Counted from the first letter of the stretch, positions 51,848 to 61,042 are shown. The stretch is DNA of 64,000 bases from Halobacteriales archaeon QS_4_69_31 (GCA_003021655.1 PXRP01000023.1:1-64000), one strand, 5' to 3'. The notes: generated by a model not told the origin, from the letters alone. A program made the numbers and translations.

Positions 51848-54022
51848 ATGGACGAGCGGACCGACGGGGCAGGTCCGGAGAGCGAGGTGGAGCCGACGGC
51901 CGAGGTGGAGGCCGACACCGGGACCGCTTCCGGCGAGGACGGACAGACGGGCGGGAAGACGACGCGCCGCCGGAGGCTCGAACAGTACGAGCGGATCGTC
52001 GAGACGGTCGACGACGGGGTCTACGTTCTCGACGAGGAGTTCAACATCGTGCGGGTCAACGACGCCGTCTCGGAGTTGACGGGCTACTCGCGGTCGGAGC
52101 TAGTCGGCGCGAACGCGGCACTGCTCGCCACCGAGGAGACGATAGACCAGGCCGCGGCGGTCAGCGAGGCCCTCAGGACGGGCGACGGGAGTGCGGCGAC
52201 GATCACGACGACGATTCAGACGGCTGACGGCGACGAACTCCCGGTCGAGACGCGGTTCTCGGTCTACGAATTCTCGGACGGGAGCTACGGACAGGTCGGC
52301 GTCGTCAGGGACATCTCCGACCGGCTCCGGTACGAGCGGACGCTGACGGCGCTGCACGACTCGACGCGGGAGTTGCTTCACGCCGAGACGCCGGCCGAGG
52401 TCTGCGACCTGGTCACGACCACCGCGACCGAGGTCATCGACCTCTCGGCGGCGGCCGTCTACCTCCTCGACGCCGAGGCGACCGCCCTGCGCCCCGAGGG
52501 GGCGGCAACCGACCGTCCCTCGTCGCTCCCCTCGCTTGACCCCGTCAGCCCCGGCGACGGGCCCGTCTGGGAGACGTTCGTCACGGGCGAGCGGCGGGTC
52601 GGCGCCGCGGTCCCGCCCGCAGAGGCGGGCGATGACGACTCGCCGGGTGGCGGGGTCTTCATCCCGCTCGGCGACCACGGCGTGTTCTCCGTCGCAGTCC
52701 CGGACGTCGACCGGGTCGACCCCGACACGATGGAACTCATCGACCTCGTGGCCGCCAGCGCCGAGGCGGCGCTCGAACGCGTCGACAGGGACGCCCGCCT
52801 GCGGGAGCGCGACCGCGAACTCCGCGAGCAGAACGAACAGCTCAGGCGCCTGGAGGGTATAAACGAGGTGATCCGCCGGATCGACCGCGCGGTCGTCGGC
52901 GCTGACTCGCCGGACGCGGTCGAGTCGGCTGTCTGTGAGGAGTTGGCCCGCTCGGAACTGTTCACCTTCGCGTGGATCGGCCGGGTTGATGGCACGGCCG
53001 TCGAGGCCGGCGCCTGGGCCGGCGACGGCTCGCAGTATCTCGACGCCGTCGACCGGTCGCTGGCGGGCGAGGGTGGCCCCCCGGCGGTCAGGACCGCACG
53101 GACCGGCGAGAAGACCGTCGTCCCCTCTGTCGTCGCGGACCTCCAGGCCGAGCCCTGGCGGAGCGAGGCCCTCTCCCGGAGGTTCCAGTCGGCCATCAGC
53201 GTGCCACTCAGGCGCAACGAGGCGACAGTCGGCGTCCTGACTGCCTTTACCTCCCGGCAGGGCGACGTGACCGAGCGGATGGGAGAGGTGTTCCGCGACC
53301 TCGGAGAGACTGTCTCGGACGCGTTGCGGGTCGCCGAGACCAAACAGTGGCTCTCTGCCGAGAGCGTCGTGGAACTCGACCTGGCGATACGGGCGCCCGA
53401 GAGCCCGCTGACGGCCCTCGCGACCGAGGTCGGGGCCGACCTCGTCCACGACGGCACTATCGCGACCGACGACGGGGCAAGCCGGACGTTCTTGCGCGTC
53501 GAAGGAGCGGACTTCGGGGCCGTCCGGGACGCCGCCCGCGAACAGGCCGCCGTCGAAACCGTCGAGAACCGGTCGGCCGACCCCGAAGACCCGCGCGTCG
53601 AACTCCACCTGTCCGCGCCGACGATCCCCGAGCGGGTGACCGACCAGGGGTCGCGGATCCAGTCGCTGACGGTCGGGGCCGACGAGACCGCGATGACGGT
53701 CCAGGTCCCGCTGACGGCGACTGTCCGCGACCTGGTCGAACGGCTCGACGCCGCCTACGAGTCCGCCCCCCTCCAGGCCCGCCGCGACCGGACCAGGCCC
53801 GCGCGGACGGCCGACGGCTTCCGGCTCGCCGTCCGCGAGGGTCTCACCGACCGACAGTGGCGGATCCTCCGGTCGGCGTACCTGAGCGGCTACTTCGACT
53901 GGCCGCGAACTACCACCGGCGAGGAGGTCGCCGACTCCTTCGACGTCTCCCAGCCGACGATCAACCGTCACCTGCGGGTGAGCGAACGCAAACTCCTCGC
54001 GCTCCTCTTCGAGGACGACTGA
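51848..54022 (+). CDS. PAS-GAF-GAF-Bat-HTH_10 sensor-regulator
   Basis: 724 residues, a haloarchaeal bacterio-opsin-activator-type regulator. Order: acidic N-terminus; PAS (about 45-160, DDGVYVLDEEFNIVRVND, GYSRSELVG); GAF (about 165-300); linker coiled coil RERDRELREQNEQLRRLE; second GAF (about 330-470); Bat domain (about 495-640); C-terminal HTH_10 with LTDRQWRILRSAYLSGYFDW and SQPTINRHLRVSERKLL. It senses a small signal by PAS/GAF and activates transcription. A GCTTATCA box sits about 28-36 bases before the ATG. Targets unknown; the ABC exporter and the HalOD1 gene flank it. Confidence 0.9.
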   Translation: MDERTDGAGPESEVEPTAEVEADTGTASGEDGQTGGKTTRRRRLEQYERIVETVDDGVYVLDEEFNIVRVNDAVSELTGYSRSELVGANAALLATEETIDQAAAVSEALRTGDGSAATITTTIQTADGDELPVETRFSVYEFSDGSYGQVGVVRDISDRLRYERTLTALHDSTRELLHAETPAEVCDLVTTTATEVIDLSAAAVYLLDAEATALRPEGAATDRPSSLPSLDPVSPGDGPVWETFVTGERRVGAAVPPAEAGDDDSPGGGVFIPLGDHGVFSVAVPDVDRVDPDTMELIDLVAASAEAALERVDRDARLRERDRELREQNEQLRRLEGINEVIRRIDRAVVGADSPDAVESAVCEELARSELFTFAWIGRVDGTAVEAGAWAGDGSQYLDAVDRSLAGEGGPPAVRTARTGEKTVVPSVVADLQAEPWRSEALSRRFQSAISVPLRRNEATVGVLTAFTSRQGDVTERMGEVFRDLGETVSDALRVAETKQWLSAESVVELDLAIRAPESPLTALATEVGADLVHDGTIATDDGASRTFLRVEGADFGAVRDAAREQAAVETVENRSADPEDPRVELHLSAPTIPERVTDQGSRIQSLTVGADETAMTVQVPLTATVRDLVERLDAAYESAPLQARRDRTRPARTADGFRLAVREGLTDRQWRILRSAYLSGYFDWPRTTTGEEVADSFDVSQPTINRHLRVSERKLLALLFEDD

Positions 54023-54123
54023 GACGCCACCCCCTGATTTATACATATATCCCCCGCCCGCCCGCCGGTGTATTCAGCTAGCGGTGAAAGCTACGGCGGC
54101 GGACTCGGTACGTGAAAGCGACT

Positions 54124-54417
54124 ATGGAGGAGTCACCAAACGTCTACGAAGCGAGCCCCGACGAGCGTGTGAGCAACGTGGTCGTCCGCGCGCTGGCGGA
54201 CGCGATGGGGACGACCCCGGCGGCGATGGACGTCCGACTGTACGATGTCGTCGACCCTGACGCACTGGACGCCCTGTTTTCCTCCGCCGGGAGCGGCGTC
54301 GACCCGCACGTGTCGTTCTCGATAGCCGGCAAACAGGTCGTCGTCGACGGCGACCGGCGGGTGCACGTCACTACCCGGAACGCCCCGGCAGGGACCGTCG
54401 AGCGCGCGACGCCCTGA
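54124..54417 (+). CDS. HalOD1 output-domain protein
   Basis: 97 residues, a stand-alone HalOD1 domain: VVVRALADAMGTTPAAMDVR, then LYDVVDPDALDALFSS and a C-terminal hairpin FSIAGKQVVVDGDRRVHV. HalOD1 is a haloarchaeal domain often attached to or near two-component-like regulators. ATG chosen over a GTG four codons earlier. Lies just after the sensor-regulator, a likely functional partner. AT-rich TTTATACATATATC at about 54037-54050 may be part of its promoter. Confidence 0.82.
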   Translation: MEESPNVYEASPDERVSNVVVRALADAMGTTPAAMDVRLYDVVDPDALDALFSSAGSGVDPHVSFSIAGKQVVVDGDRRVHVTTRNAPAGTVERATP

Positions 54418-55123
54418 TACCGAGGTCCGGCACGTCCGCGACGCAAGCGGCTCACGACGAGCGCGCCGGGTGTCGCGATTGGTCCCGAGCCCGGACCCCG
54501 GTCCCGGCGACACCGGCGCCAGACCGCGAGGAGGTGGTCGCAGTCACACTGAGGGGCTCCGTCGTCGGCGTCTGGGACGCGGTGGGCGTCGAGGACACGG
54601 TGACGTCGAGGACACGGTGGGCCCGGGGGCGTAGTCACACCGGCAGGCGTCGTTGTCGGTGGTGGGGACCAGTGGCAGTCGGGACGCTGTAGCCACGGCA
54701 GTCCAACCGGCAACAGTCATCCGCGGGGGCCCGGTCCTCGGTGACGACCTCCACTGTCGCGGTGATCGTGGACGTGAGGCCGTGTGCGTTCGATAAAGCT
54801 GTTCTTTACGAGTTATCGCGGGTCGGTTATCAGTGCCTTACTAGGGCACGCGGGTCGGTCGTTCGTGCTTTCCGGGGCGAACGTGGGTCGATTGCCTGAC
54901 GCGGCGACCCATCACGAAGGCGTCCGGCAACAAACCGGAAACGTAAATTGCACGGACCGCGAGGAGAGTGGCGTCCGACCGGCAAAAACGAATTTTTCTG
55001 TAGGTACCACTTACCCGGACATGGTTGCGAACTCCGGCTCGCTGGGTTCGGTGACAAAAAAGTACGACCATCATACTCGCGAGTACCGACTGTATACGAC
55101 CACGGACAGGCTCCGGGAGTACA
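54418..55123. other. 706-base intergenic region, no confident gene
   Basis: Holds a short 16-base direct repeat (CGTCGAGGACACGGTG at 54587-54602 and 54604-54619) and AT-richer patches at 54790-54840 and 54985-55010. One minus-strand frame between about 54450 and 54710 contains CDCDHLLAVW but is proline- and arginine-rich like a shadow frame. CTGTATACG at about 55090-55098 is the probable TATA box of the next gene. Possibly a decayed gene; I see no family. Confidence 0.45.
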
Positions 55124-56095
55124 ATGATGGCCACTAGCGACCAGGTCACGAGCGCGAGCGAACCGCTCCGTGCCGTCTCGGAGGTGGAACTGCCGGGGCG
55201 GGTCGACCGTTTAGTCGACGCCTACGAACGCACCTTCGACGACCGCGACCGCTTCCTCTGGAAGTGGATCTACTCGCTGTTCCCGGAGTTCACGCTCTCG
55301 TCGGTCCCCGACGAGCACGCGCGCCACGTCCGGACACAGAAGACGGTGCTGACGATGTACGTGACGGTACTCGACGACCTCCTGGAGAGCCACGGCGACC
55401 GCCAGACCTTCCGCGAGGCCCGCCGGCTCCACCGCGAGGGAGCCGCGCCCGACCCGTCGGCGGCGGGCGTCAACAGCGAGGCGGCCGCGTTCGTCGAGCG
55501 CGTCTGGACGGCTTTCGAGGAGGGCCTCGCCGAGGCACCCCGCCGCGAGGAGTTCGGCGACGTCTTCGTCTACGACCTCGACCAGACCGTCAACGCGGTC
55601 GAGTACAGCGCCGTCGTCTCGGAGAACCCGCGGATCGCGAACATCACCGGGGCGCGCCGCTACGACTCGCACAACATGGTCATGTTCCCGTACACCGACG
55701 TGGACCTGATGTATTCGCCGGCGTTCGAGCTGGCCGAGTTCGGCGTCCTCCGGGACATGGTCTGGGACCTCCAGGAGATGGCCCGCATCGGCAACTGGCT
55801 GACAACCTGGGAGCGGGAACTCGCTGAGGGCGACTACTCCGCGGGCGTCGTCGTCACTGCCCTCCAAGAGGGCGTCGTGACGCCCGCCGAACTGACCGGA
55901 GCCGACGACCACGAACCCATCGTCGAGCGGATCAGGGCCCACGGCATCGAGGAACGCTTCCGCCGGCGCTGGGACCGGCTCAACCGCTCGGTCAGGCGTC
56001 GCGGTTCCGGCGCCGACAGCGTCGACCTGGACGCCCTCGCCAGGGGGATGGAGACCGTCCTGGAGTACCACCTGGCCAGCGAGGGCCTGAAGTAA
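55124..56095 (+). CDS. Class I terpene-synthase-like protein
   Basis: 323 residues, nearly all helical. It shows the class I terpenoid cyclase pattern: DDLLE (84-88, the DDxxD/E metal site) on a helix TVLTMYVTVLDDLLESHG; NWLTTWERE at 224-232, fitting the NSE motif with N224, T228 and E232; and GARRYD at 177-181, placing an arginine 45-46 residues before the NSE asparagine as in the pyrophosphate sensor. The text after the NSE motif, LAEGDYSAGVVVTALQEG, is also family-like. It would ionise a prenyl diphosphate with three Mg ions. Product unknown. Promoter CTGTATACG lies 26 bases upstream. Two adjacent ATGs; either may start it. Confidence 0.68.
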   Translation: MMATSDQVTSASEPLRAVSEVELPGRVDRLVDAYERTFDDRDRFLWKWIYSLFPEFTLSSVPDEHARHVRTQKTVLTMYVTVLDDLLESHGDRQTFREARRLHREGAAPDPSAAGVNSEAAAFVERVWTAFEEGLAEAPRREEFGDVFVYDLDQTVNAVEYSAVVSENPRIANITGARRYDSHNMVMFPYTDVDLMYSPAFELAEFGVLRDMVWDLQEMARIGNWLTTWERELAEGDYSAGVVVTALQEGVVTPAELTGADDHEPIVERIRAHGIEERFRRRWDRLNRSVRRRGSGADSVDLDALARGMETVLEYHLASEGLK

Positions 56096-56194
56096 GACCT
56101 CGCCCCTTGCGGCGGCCCTGTGCTGTCCGTGACGGAAGGAGTAGGCGACGGCACCCGGTGACGCCCCGAACAACGCCCCACGGCGACGCCCGAA

Positions 56195-56203
56195 CCCTTA
56201 TGC
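56195..56203 (+). promoter_or_regulatory. TATA box deciding the methylmalonyl-CoA mutase start
   Basis: ACCCTTATG, centred about 26-28 bases before the ATG at 56227. An upstream in-frame ATG at about 56200 lies inside the box itself, so the true start is MFDDEDLASIRE. Confidence 0.5.
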
Positions 56204-56226
56204 GCGCCCCGGCAATATTTGCGCGC

Positions 56227-57927
56227 ATGTTCGACGACGAGGACCTCGCGTCGATCCGCGAGGCCCGCGAGGACTGGGAGGCCGAGACGCTAGACCCGGT
56301 TCTGGAAGGGTACGGCGAGCGCTCCGAACGGTTCGCGACGGTCTCGAACCACGAGGTCAACCGTCTCTACACCCCCGAGGACGTCGCCGACATCGACTAC
56401 GAGTCGGACCTGGGGTTCCCGGGCGAGCCGCCCTACACCCGCGGGGTCTACCCGACGGTGTACCGCGGGCGCACCTGGACGATGCGCCAGTTCGCCGGCT
56501 TCGGGACGCCCCGCGAGACAAACGAGCGCTTTCACTACCTCATCGACGAGGGCCAGACCGGACTCTCGACGGCCTTCGACATGCCGTCGCTGATGGGGCT
56601 GGACTCCGACGACCCGATGAGCGACGGCGAGGTCGGCAGGGAAGGGGTCGCCGTCGACACCCTGCGGGACATGGAGATAATCTTCGACGGGATCGACGTC
56701 GGCGAGGTCTCGACCTCCTTTACGATCAACCCCAGCGCCCCGGTGGTCTACGCGATGTACGTCGCCATTGCCGACCAGCAGGGCGTCCCCCGCGAGGAGA
56801 TTCGGGGCACGCTCCAGAACGACATGCTCAAGGAGTTCATCGCCCAGAAGGAGTGGGTCGTCCCACCCCGCCCTTCGCTGGACGTCGTCGTCGACACGGT
56901 CGAGTTCGCCGTCGAGGAGACCCCGAAGTTCAAACCGGTCTCTATCTCGGGGTATCACATCCGCGAGGCCGGGTCGACGGCGATACAGGAACTGGCCTTC
57001 ACGCTGGCGGACGGGCTGGCCTACGTCGAGGCCTGCCGCGAGCGCGGCCTCGACGTCGACGCGTTCGGGCCGCAACTCTCTTTTTTCTTCAACTCCCACA
57101 ACGCCATCTTCGAGGAGGTGGCGAAGTTCCGCGCGGGACGGCGTATCTGGGCGCGCCTGATGGACGAGTGGTACGACGCCGACGACGACGCCAGCAAGGC
57201 GATGAAGTTCCACACTCAGACGGCAGGCCAGTCGCTGACCGCCCAGCAACCCCTGAACAACGTGGTCCGCGTGACCATCCAGGCGCTGGCGGGCGTGCTC
57301 GGGGGGACCCAGAGCCTCCACACCAACAGCTTCGACGAGGCGCTGGCGCTCCCCAGCGAGGAGGCCGTCCGGGTCGCCCTGCGCACCCAGCAGATCATCG
57401 CCGAGGAGTCCGGCGCCGCCGACATCGTCGACCCCCTGGGCGGGAGTTTCGCCGTCGAGGCGCTCACCGACGAGGTCGAACAGGAGGCGATGGCCTACAT
57501 CGAGGAGATCCGCGAGATGGGCGACGGGTCGATGGTCGAGGGCGTGCTCTCGGGCATCGAGGACGGCTACTTCCACCGCGAGATCCAGGACGCGGCCTAT
57601 GAGTACCAGCAACGCGTCGAGGCCGGCGAGGAGGTGGTCGTCGGTGTCAACGCCTACACCGTCGAGGAGGAGACCGACCCCGACACCCTCAAAGTCGACG
57701 AGGCGGTACAGGAGAAACAGCGCTCGCGCTTGGCGGCGGTCACAGCCGAGCGCGACGACGAGGCCGTCGAGGCGGCGCTGGCTGCCGTCGACGAGGCTAT
57801 CGCGGACGACGACAACGTCATGCCGCCGATAATCGAGGCGGTCAAGGCCTACGCGACGATGGGCGAGATCATGGCCATCTTCGAGGACCACTACGGGAGC
57901 TACCAGGAGACCGTCAGAGTGGCCTGA
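56227..57927 (+). CDS. mcmA: Methylmalonyl-CoA mutase, large subunit (catalytic)
   Basis: 566 residues, the TIM-barrel subunit that interconverts methylmalonyl-CoA and succinyl-CoA with adenosylcobalamin. Motifs: YTRGVYPTVYRGRTWTMRQF (cut from family pattern), AGFGTPRETNERFHYL, GQTGLSTAFDMPSLMG, ISGYHIREAGSTAIQELAFT and TQTAGQSLTAQQP. The B12-binding domain is absent and must be a separate subunit encoded elsewhere. Serves propionyl-CoA use from odd-chain and branched substrates. Follows the terpene-synthase-like gene by 131 bases with its own promoter. Confidence 0.95.
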   Translation: MFDDEDLASIREAREDWEAETLDPVLEGYGERSERFATVSNHEVNRLYTPEDVADIDYESDLGFPGEPPYTRGVYPTVYRGRTWTMRQFAGFGTPRETNERFHYLIDEGQTGLSTAFDMPSLMGLDSDDPMSDGEVGREGVAVDTLRDMEIIFDGIDVGEVSTSFTINPSAPVVYAMYVAIADQQGVPREEIRGTLQNDMLKEFIAQKEWVVPPRPSLDVVVDTVEFAVEETPKFKPVSISGYHIREAGSTAIQELAFTLADGLAYVEACRERGLDVDAFGPQLSFFFNSHNAIFEEVAKFRAGRRIWARLMDEWYDADDDASKAMKFHTQTAGQSLTAQQPLNNVVRVTIQALAGVLGGTQSLHTNSFDEALALPSEEAVRVALRTQQIIAEESGAADIVDPLGGSFAVEALTDEVEQEAMAYIEEIREMGDGSMVEGVLSGIEDGYFHREIQDAAYEYQQRVEAGEEVVVGVNAYTVEEETDPDTLKVDEAVQEKQRSRLAAVTAERDDEAVEAALAAVDEAIADDDNVMPPIIEAVKAYATMGEIMAIFEDHYGSYQETVRVA

Positions 57928-57933
57928 GAGCGG

Positions 57934-58545
57934 TCACAGCACGTCCTTGTTCTTGAACCCGAGGTAGCCGACCACGGGAACGACGACCAGCCACGCGAGC
58001 AGGGCGGCGACGGCGTCGGCGTCGCCGGTCGCGACGGAGTCGGCTTCGGGGAGCGGGGTGGTGAGCAGCGGGAACTGTGGTCCCTCGTTGAACAGCGTGT
58101 CGAGCAGTTTCGCGTAGGCGTTCATCGGGTTGGCCCGCCCGGAGAAGTAGTACCACTCCGGGAACGGCCGTGCGGCGGTTTCGCCCGGCCCGCGGGTGAC
58201 CCGGAGACCGAGCCACTGGAGGACCATCCACCCCCCGCGAAAGAGGACGTGGGCGCTGATGATCCCCGCGGTCACGCTCGTCTCGCTGTCGAGGAAGGCC
58301 GACAGCGCGAGGCCGACCCCGAGAAAGACCAGCCCGTAGACCACGGTCGCGCCGACGAAAAGCAGGAAGCCGGCGGGCGAGGGCTCCTGGAGCAACGCCC
58401 CGGCGACGACGCCGAACACCGCGAGCCCGAACAGCAGCGAGCCGACGAAGACGGCCCCGCGGCTGCAGTACTTGCCGGCGTAGGCGTCCAGCCGGGAGTT
58501 GGGCAATCCCAGCAGGAACCGCACCGACCCGCTCTGACCGCCTCG
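57934..58545 (-). pseudogene. 5'-truncated ABC-2 permease
   Basis: About 200 residues that match the C-terminal two thirds of haloarchaeal ABC-2 permeases: SGSVRFLLGLPNSRLDAYAG, GVGLALSAFLDSETSVT, FSGRANPMNAYAKLLDTLFN, and a final helix ending GYLGFKNKDVL. Homology starts abruptly at SGSVRF, in the middle of the expected protein (the usual ER-ESGSVKFLLGLP segment lies near residue 90), and the acs promoter begins immediately beyond. So the N-terminal helices and the ATPase partner are gone. Convergent with mcmA, gap 6 bases. It might still be translated from an internal ATG at 58524. Confidence 0.7.
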
Positions 58546-58560
58546 GTGTCGCCCCCGGGA

Positions 58561-58569
58561 TTAAATTCA
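58561..58569 (+). promoter_or_regulatory. TATA box of acs
   Basis: TTAAATTCA lies 39-47 bases before the acs ATG, implying a leader of about 15-18 bases. An imperfect dyad CGAGCGAAGCGACTCG lies between it and the start. Confidence 0.5.
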
Positions 58570-58607
58570 TACCGGAGACGAGCGAAGCGACTCGCGGGTG
58601 AGTACTG

Positions 58608-60602
58608 ATGCCAGATGACACGCCACTGGAGTCCCGGCTAACCGAACAGGAGTACTTACAACCGCCGACCGAGTTCGTCGGCCAGGCCAACGCGACGGAC
58701 CCGTCGATCTACGACCGCTTCGACGACAACTACCCCGACGCCTTCGAGGAGTACGCCGAACTCTTAGACTGGGACGACCACTGGGACGAGGTGCTCGACG
58801 ACTCGAACCCGCCCTTCTACGAGTGGTTCGTCGGCGGGACGCTGAACGCCTCGTACAACTGCGTCGACCGGCACCTCGAGGAGCGTTCGAACCAGGCGGC
58901 GTTCATCTGGGAGGGGACCGACAGCGACGAGCGCGAGACGATCACCTACCAGGAACTGTATAACCGCGTCAACGAGACGGCCGCGGCCCTCCAGGAGGTC
59001 GGCGTCCGCGAAGACGAGGTCGTCACCTGCCACCTCCCGATGTTGCCCGCGTTGCCCGTGACGATGCTGGCCTGTGCCCGGATCGGGGCGCCCCACTCGG
59101 AGGTGTTCGCCGGCTTCTCGGCACAGGCGCTCGCCGACCGCATCGACGACGCCGGCTCCGAGGTCGTCGTCACCGTCGACGGCTACTACCGGCGCGGGGA
59201 GTTTCTCAACCACAAACAGAAGTGCGACGAGGCGCTCGAACACGCCGACACCGACGTCGAGACCGTCCTGCTGTGGACCCGCCACGACGACCTCCACCCC
59301 GAGGTCGAGGTCACGGAGGACGACCCCTACGTGCTGGTCGACGACCTGCTCGCGGAGAACGAGCGCGCCCGCGTCGACCCCGTCTCCCGGGACGCCGAGG
59401 ACACCCTCTTTCTGATGTACACCTCCGGCACGACGGGCCGGCCGAAGGGCTGTCAGCACCGTACCGGCGGCTATCTCGCGTACGCGACGGCCACCTCGAA
59501 GTACGTGCTGGACATCAAACCCGAGGACACCTACTGGTGTGCGGCGGACATCGGCTGGATCACCGGCCACTCGTATATCGTCTACGGGCCGCTGGCGCTC
59601 GGGACGACCTCGGTCATGTACGAGGACACGCCCGACCACCCCCACAAGGGACGGATCTGGGAGATCGCCGAGCGCTACGACGTGGACATCTTCCACACCT
59701 CGCCGACGGCGGTACGGATGTTCATGAAGTGGGGCCCGGAGCACATCGAGGAGTACGACTTCGACTTCCGGCACATGACCACGGTGGGCGAGCCCATCCA
59801 GCCCGAGGCGTGGCTGTGGTACTACAAGCACATCGGCGACGAGTCGGCGGTGATCGTCGACACGTGGTGGCAGACAGAGACCGGCGGTCACCTCATCACG
59901 AACCTGCCGGCGCTGCGAGACATGAAGCCCGGGTCGGCCGGCCTCCCCGCGCCGGGCATCCAGCCGGCGCTGTACGACGACAACGGCCAGCCGATGGAGC
60001 CCGCGAGCGGCAAGGCGGGCAACCTCGTCATCGAGAAGCCCTGGCCCGGGATGCTCCAGACGGTCTATGGCGACGACGAGCGGTTCATCGACGAGTACTG
60101 GCGGAACTTCTCGGACGTCGACAGCGACGACCCCGCCGACTGGGTGTACAAGGCCGGCGACGGCGCCGTCCACGAGAAAGACGGGTACTTCCGGATCCTG
60201 GGACGGCTCGACGACGTGATGAACGTGGCGGGCCACCGCCTCGGGACGATGGAACTGGAGTCGGCGGTCTCCGAGGTCGAGGACGTCGCCGAAGCGGCGG
60301 TCGCCGCCCGCAACCACGACGAGAAAGGCGAGGTGCCCGACGTCTACGTCGTCCTGCGGGAGGGCGTCGACGCCTCCGAGGCGGTCCGTGACCGCATCAT
60401 CGAGGCGGTCGAATCGGAGATCGGAGCCTTCGCGCGGCCGGCCCGGGTGGTCTTCGTCGACGACCTGCCCAAGACCCGCTCGGGCAAGATCATGCGCCGC
60501 CTGCTCGAGAACATCTCCAACGGCGACGAACTGGGCGACACCACCACGCTCCGTGACCCCACCGTCCCCGAGGAGATCCGCGACCAGATCCACGGGGACT
60601 GA
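58608..60602 (+). CDS. acs: Acetyl-CoA synthetase (AMP-forming)
   Basis: 664 residues. Two-step adenylation and thioesterification of acetate. Motifs: LMYTSGTTGRPKGCQHR (about 270), DTWWQTETGGH with the tryptophan limiting the acyl pocket to two carbons, YKAGDGAVHEKDGY, GRLDDVMNVAGHRLGTMELE hinge (cut), and the catalytic, acetylatable lysine in TRSGKIMRRLL. Own promoter; followed by a 26-bp repeat array. Confidence 0.95.
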   Translation: MPDDTPLESRLTEQEYLQPPTEFVGQANATDPSIYDRFDDNYPDAFEEYAELLDWDDHWDEVLDDSNPPFYEWFVGGTLNASYNCVDRHLEERSNQAAFIWEGTDSDERETITYQELYNRVNETAAALQEVGVREDEVVTCHLPMLPALPVTMLACARIGAPHSEVFAGFSAQALADRIDDAGSEVVVTVDGYYRRGEFLNHKQKCDEALEHADTDVETVLLWTRHDDLHPEVEVTEDDPYVLVDDLLAENERARVDPVSRDAEDTLFLMYTSGTTGRPKGCQHRTGGYLAYATATSKYVLDIKPEDTYWCAADIGWITGHSYIVYGPLALGTTSVMYEDTPDHPHKGRIWEIAERYDVDIFHTSPTAVRMFMKWGPEHIEEYDFDFRHMTTVGEPIQPEAWLWYYKHIGDESAVIVDTWWQTETGGHLITNLPALRDMKPGSAGLPAPGIQPALYDDNGQPMEPASGKAGNLVIEKPWPGMLQTVYGDDERFIDEYWRNFSDVDSDDPADWVYKAGDGAVHEKDGYFRILGRLDDVMNVAGHRLGTMELESAVSEVEDVAEAAVAARNHDEKGEVPDVYVVLREGVDASEAVRDRIIEAVESEIGAFARPARVVFVDDLPKTRSGKIMRRLLENISNGDELGDTTTLRDPTVPEEIRDQIHGD

Positions 60603-60620
60603 CAGTCCTGGTTTCGGGCC

Positions 60621-60757
60621 AGGGCCGACACTCCTCGCTTCGGCCGAGGGCCGACACTCCTCGCTTCGGCCGAGGGCCGACAGGTCGAGGGCCGACACTC
60701 CTCGCTTCGGCCGAGGGCCGACACTCCTCGCTTCGGTCGAGGGCCGACACTCCTCGC
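60621..60757. repeat. 26-bp tandem repeat array after acs
   Basis: The unit AGGGCCGACACTCCTCGCTT + CGGCCG occurs at 60621-60646, 60647-60672, 60688-60713 and 60714-60739 (one base changed), with a 15-base partial unit at 60673-60687 and a partial last unit from 60740. GGCC-GAG-GGCC forms a small dyad at each junction. The array lies between the convergent ends of acs and the 93-residue membrane gene. Confidence 0.92.
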
Positions 60758-60760
60758 CTG

Positions 60761-61042
60761 TCAGGTCACCCGGTCGTCGTCGAACCGCGCGACGTATCGC
60801 ACGAGCACGAGGAGAGCGCCCAGCCCGACGCCGACGGTCGTGACGCCGAACGCCACCATCCCGAGGATCGTCGGCGGGAGGTCGACGAGGAAAAACAGCG
60901 TCGGGTCCATCCCCTCGGGGTTGACGAACCCGAGCAACGCTCCCATCAGGCCCGCGACGGCGACGACGACCAGGTAGACGGCGAGGACGACCCGCCGGCC
61001 GGGGACGTCGGCCGTCGGCTCGCGGTCGAGGTTCGCGCTCAT
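60761..61042 (-). CDS. Two-pass small membrane protein next to coxA
   Basis: 93 residues: hydrophilic N-terminus, then RRVVLAVYLVVVAVAGLMGA and ILGMVAFGVTTVGVGLGALL as membrane segments, with a polar loop PEGMDPTLFFLVD. Divergent from a 38-residue gene, and in the same cluster as coxA, so a role in cytochrome oxidase assembly or stability is a fair guess. A TATA-like GGCTAACCA lies about 26 bases before the ATG. The stop abuts the repeat array. Confidence 0.75.
   Translation of the reverse strand: MSANLDREPTADVPGRRVVLAVYLVVVAVAGLMGALLGFVNPEGMDPTLFFLVDLPPTILGMVAFGVTTVGVGLGALLVLVRYVARFDDDRVT

Noticed and set aside
54144-54713. Minus-strand frame with cysteines (CDCDH) after the HalOD1 gene
   Set aside because: It overlaps the HalOD1 gene antisense, is rich in Pro/Arg as shadow frames are, and shows no zinc-finger spacing that holds together.
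55124-57927. Terpene gene cluster formed by the terpene-synthase-like gene and methylmalonyl-CoA mutase
   Set aside because: The two genes have separate promoters and no metabolic link; no prenyltransferase or tailoring gene adjoins.
60621-60757. CRISPR-like array
   Set aside because: Units are contiguous with no unique spacers, and no cas gene is in the window. It is a simple tandem repeat.
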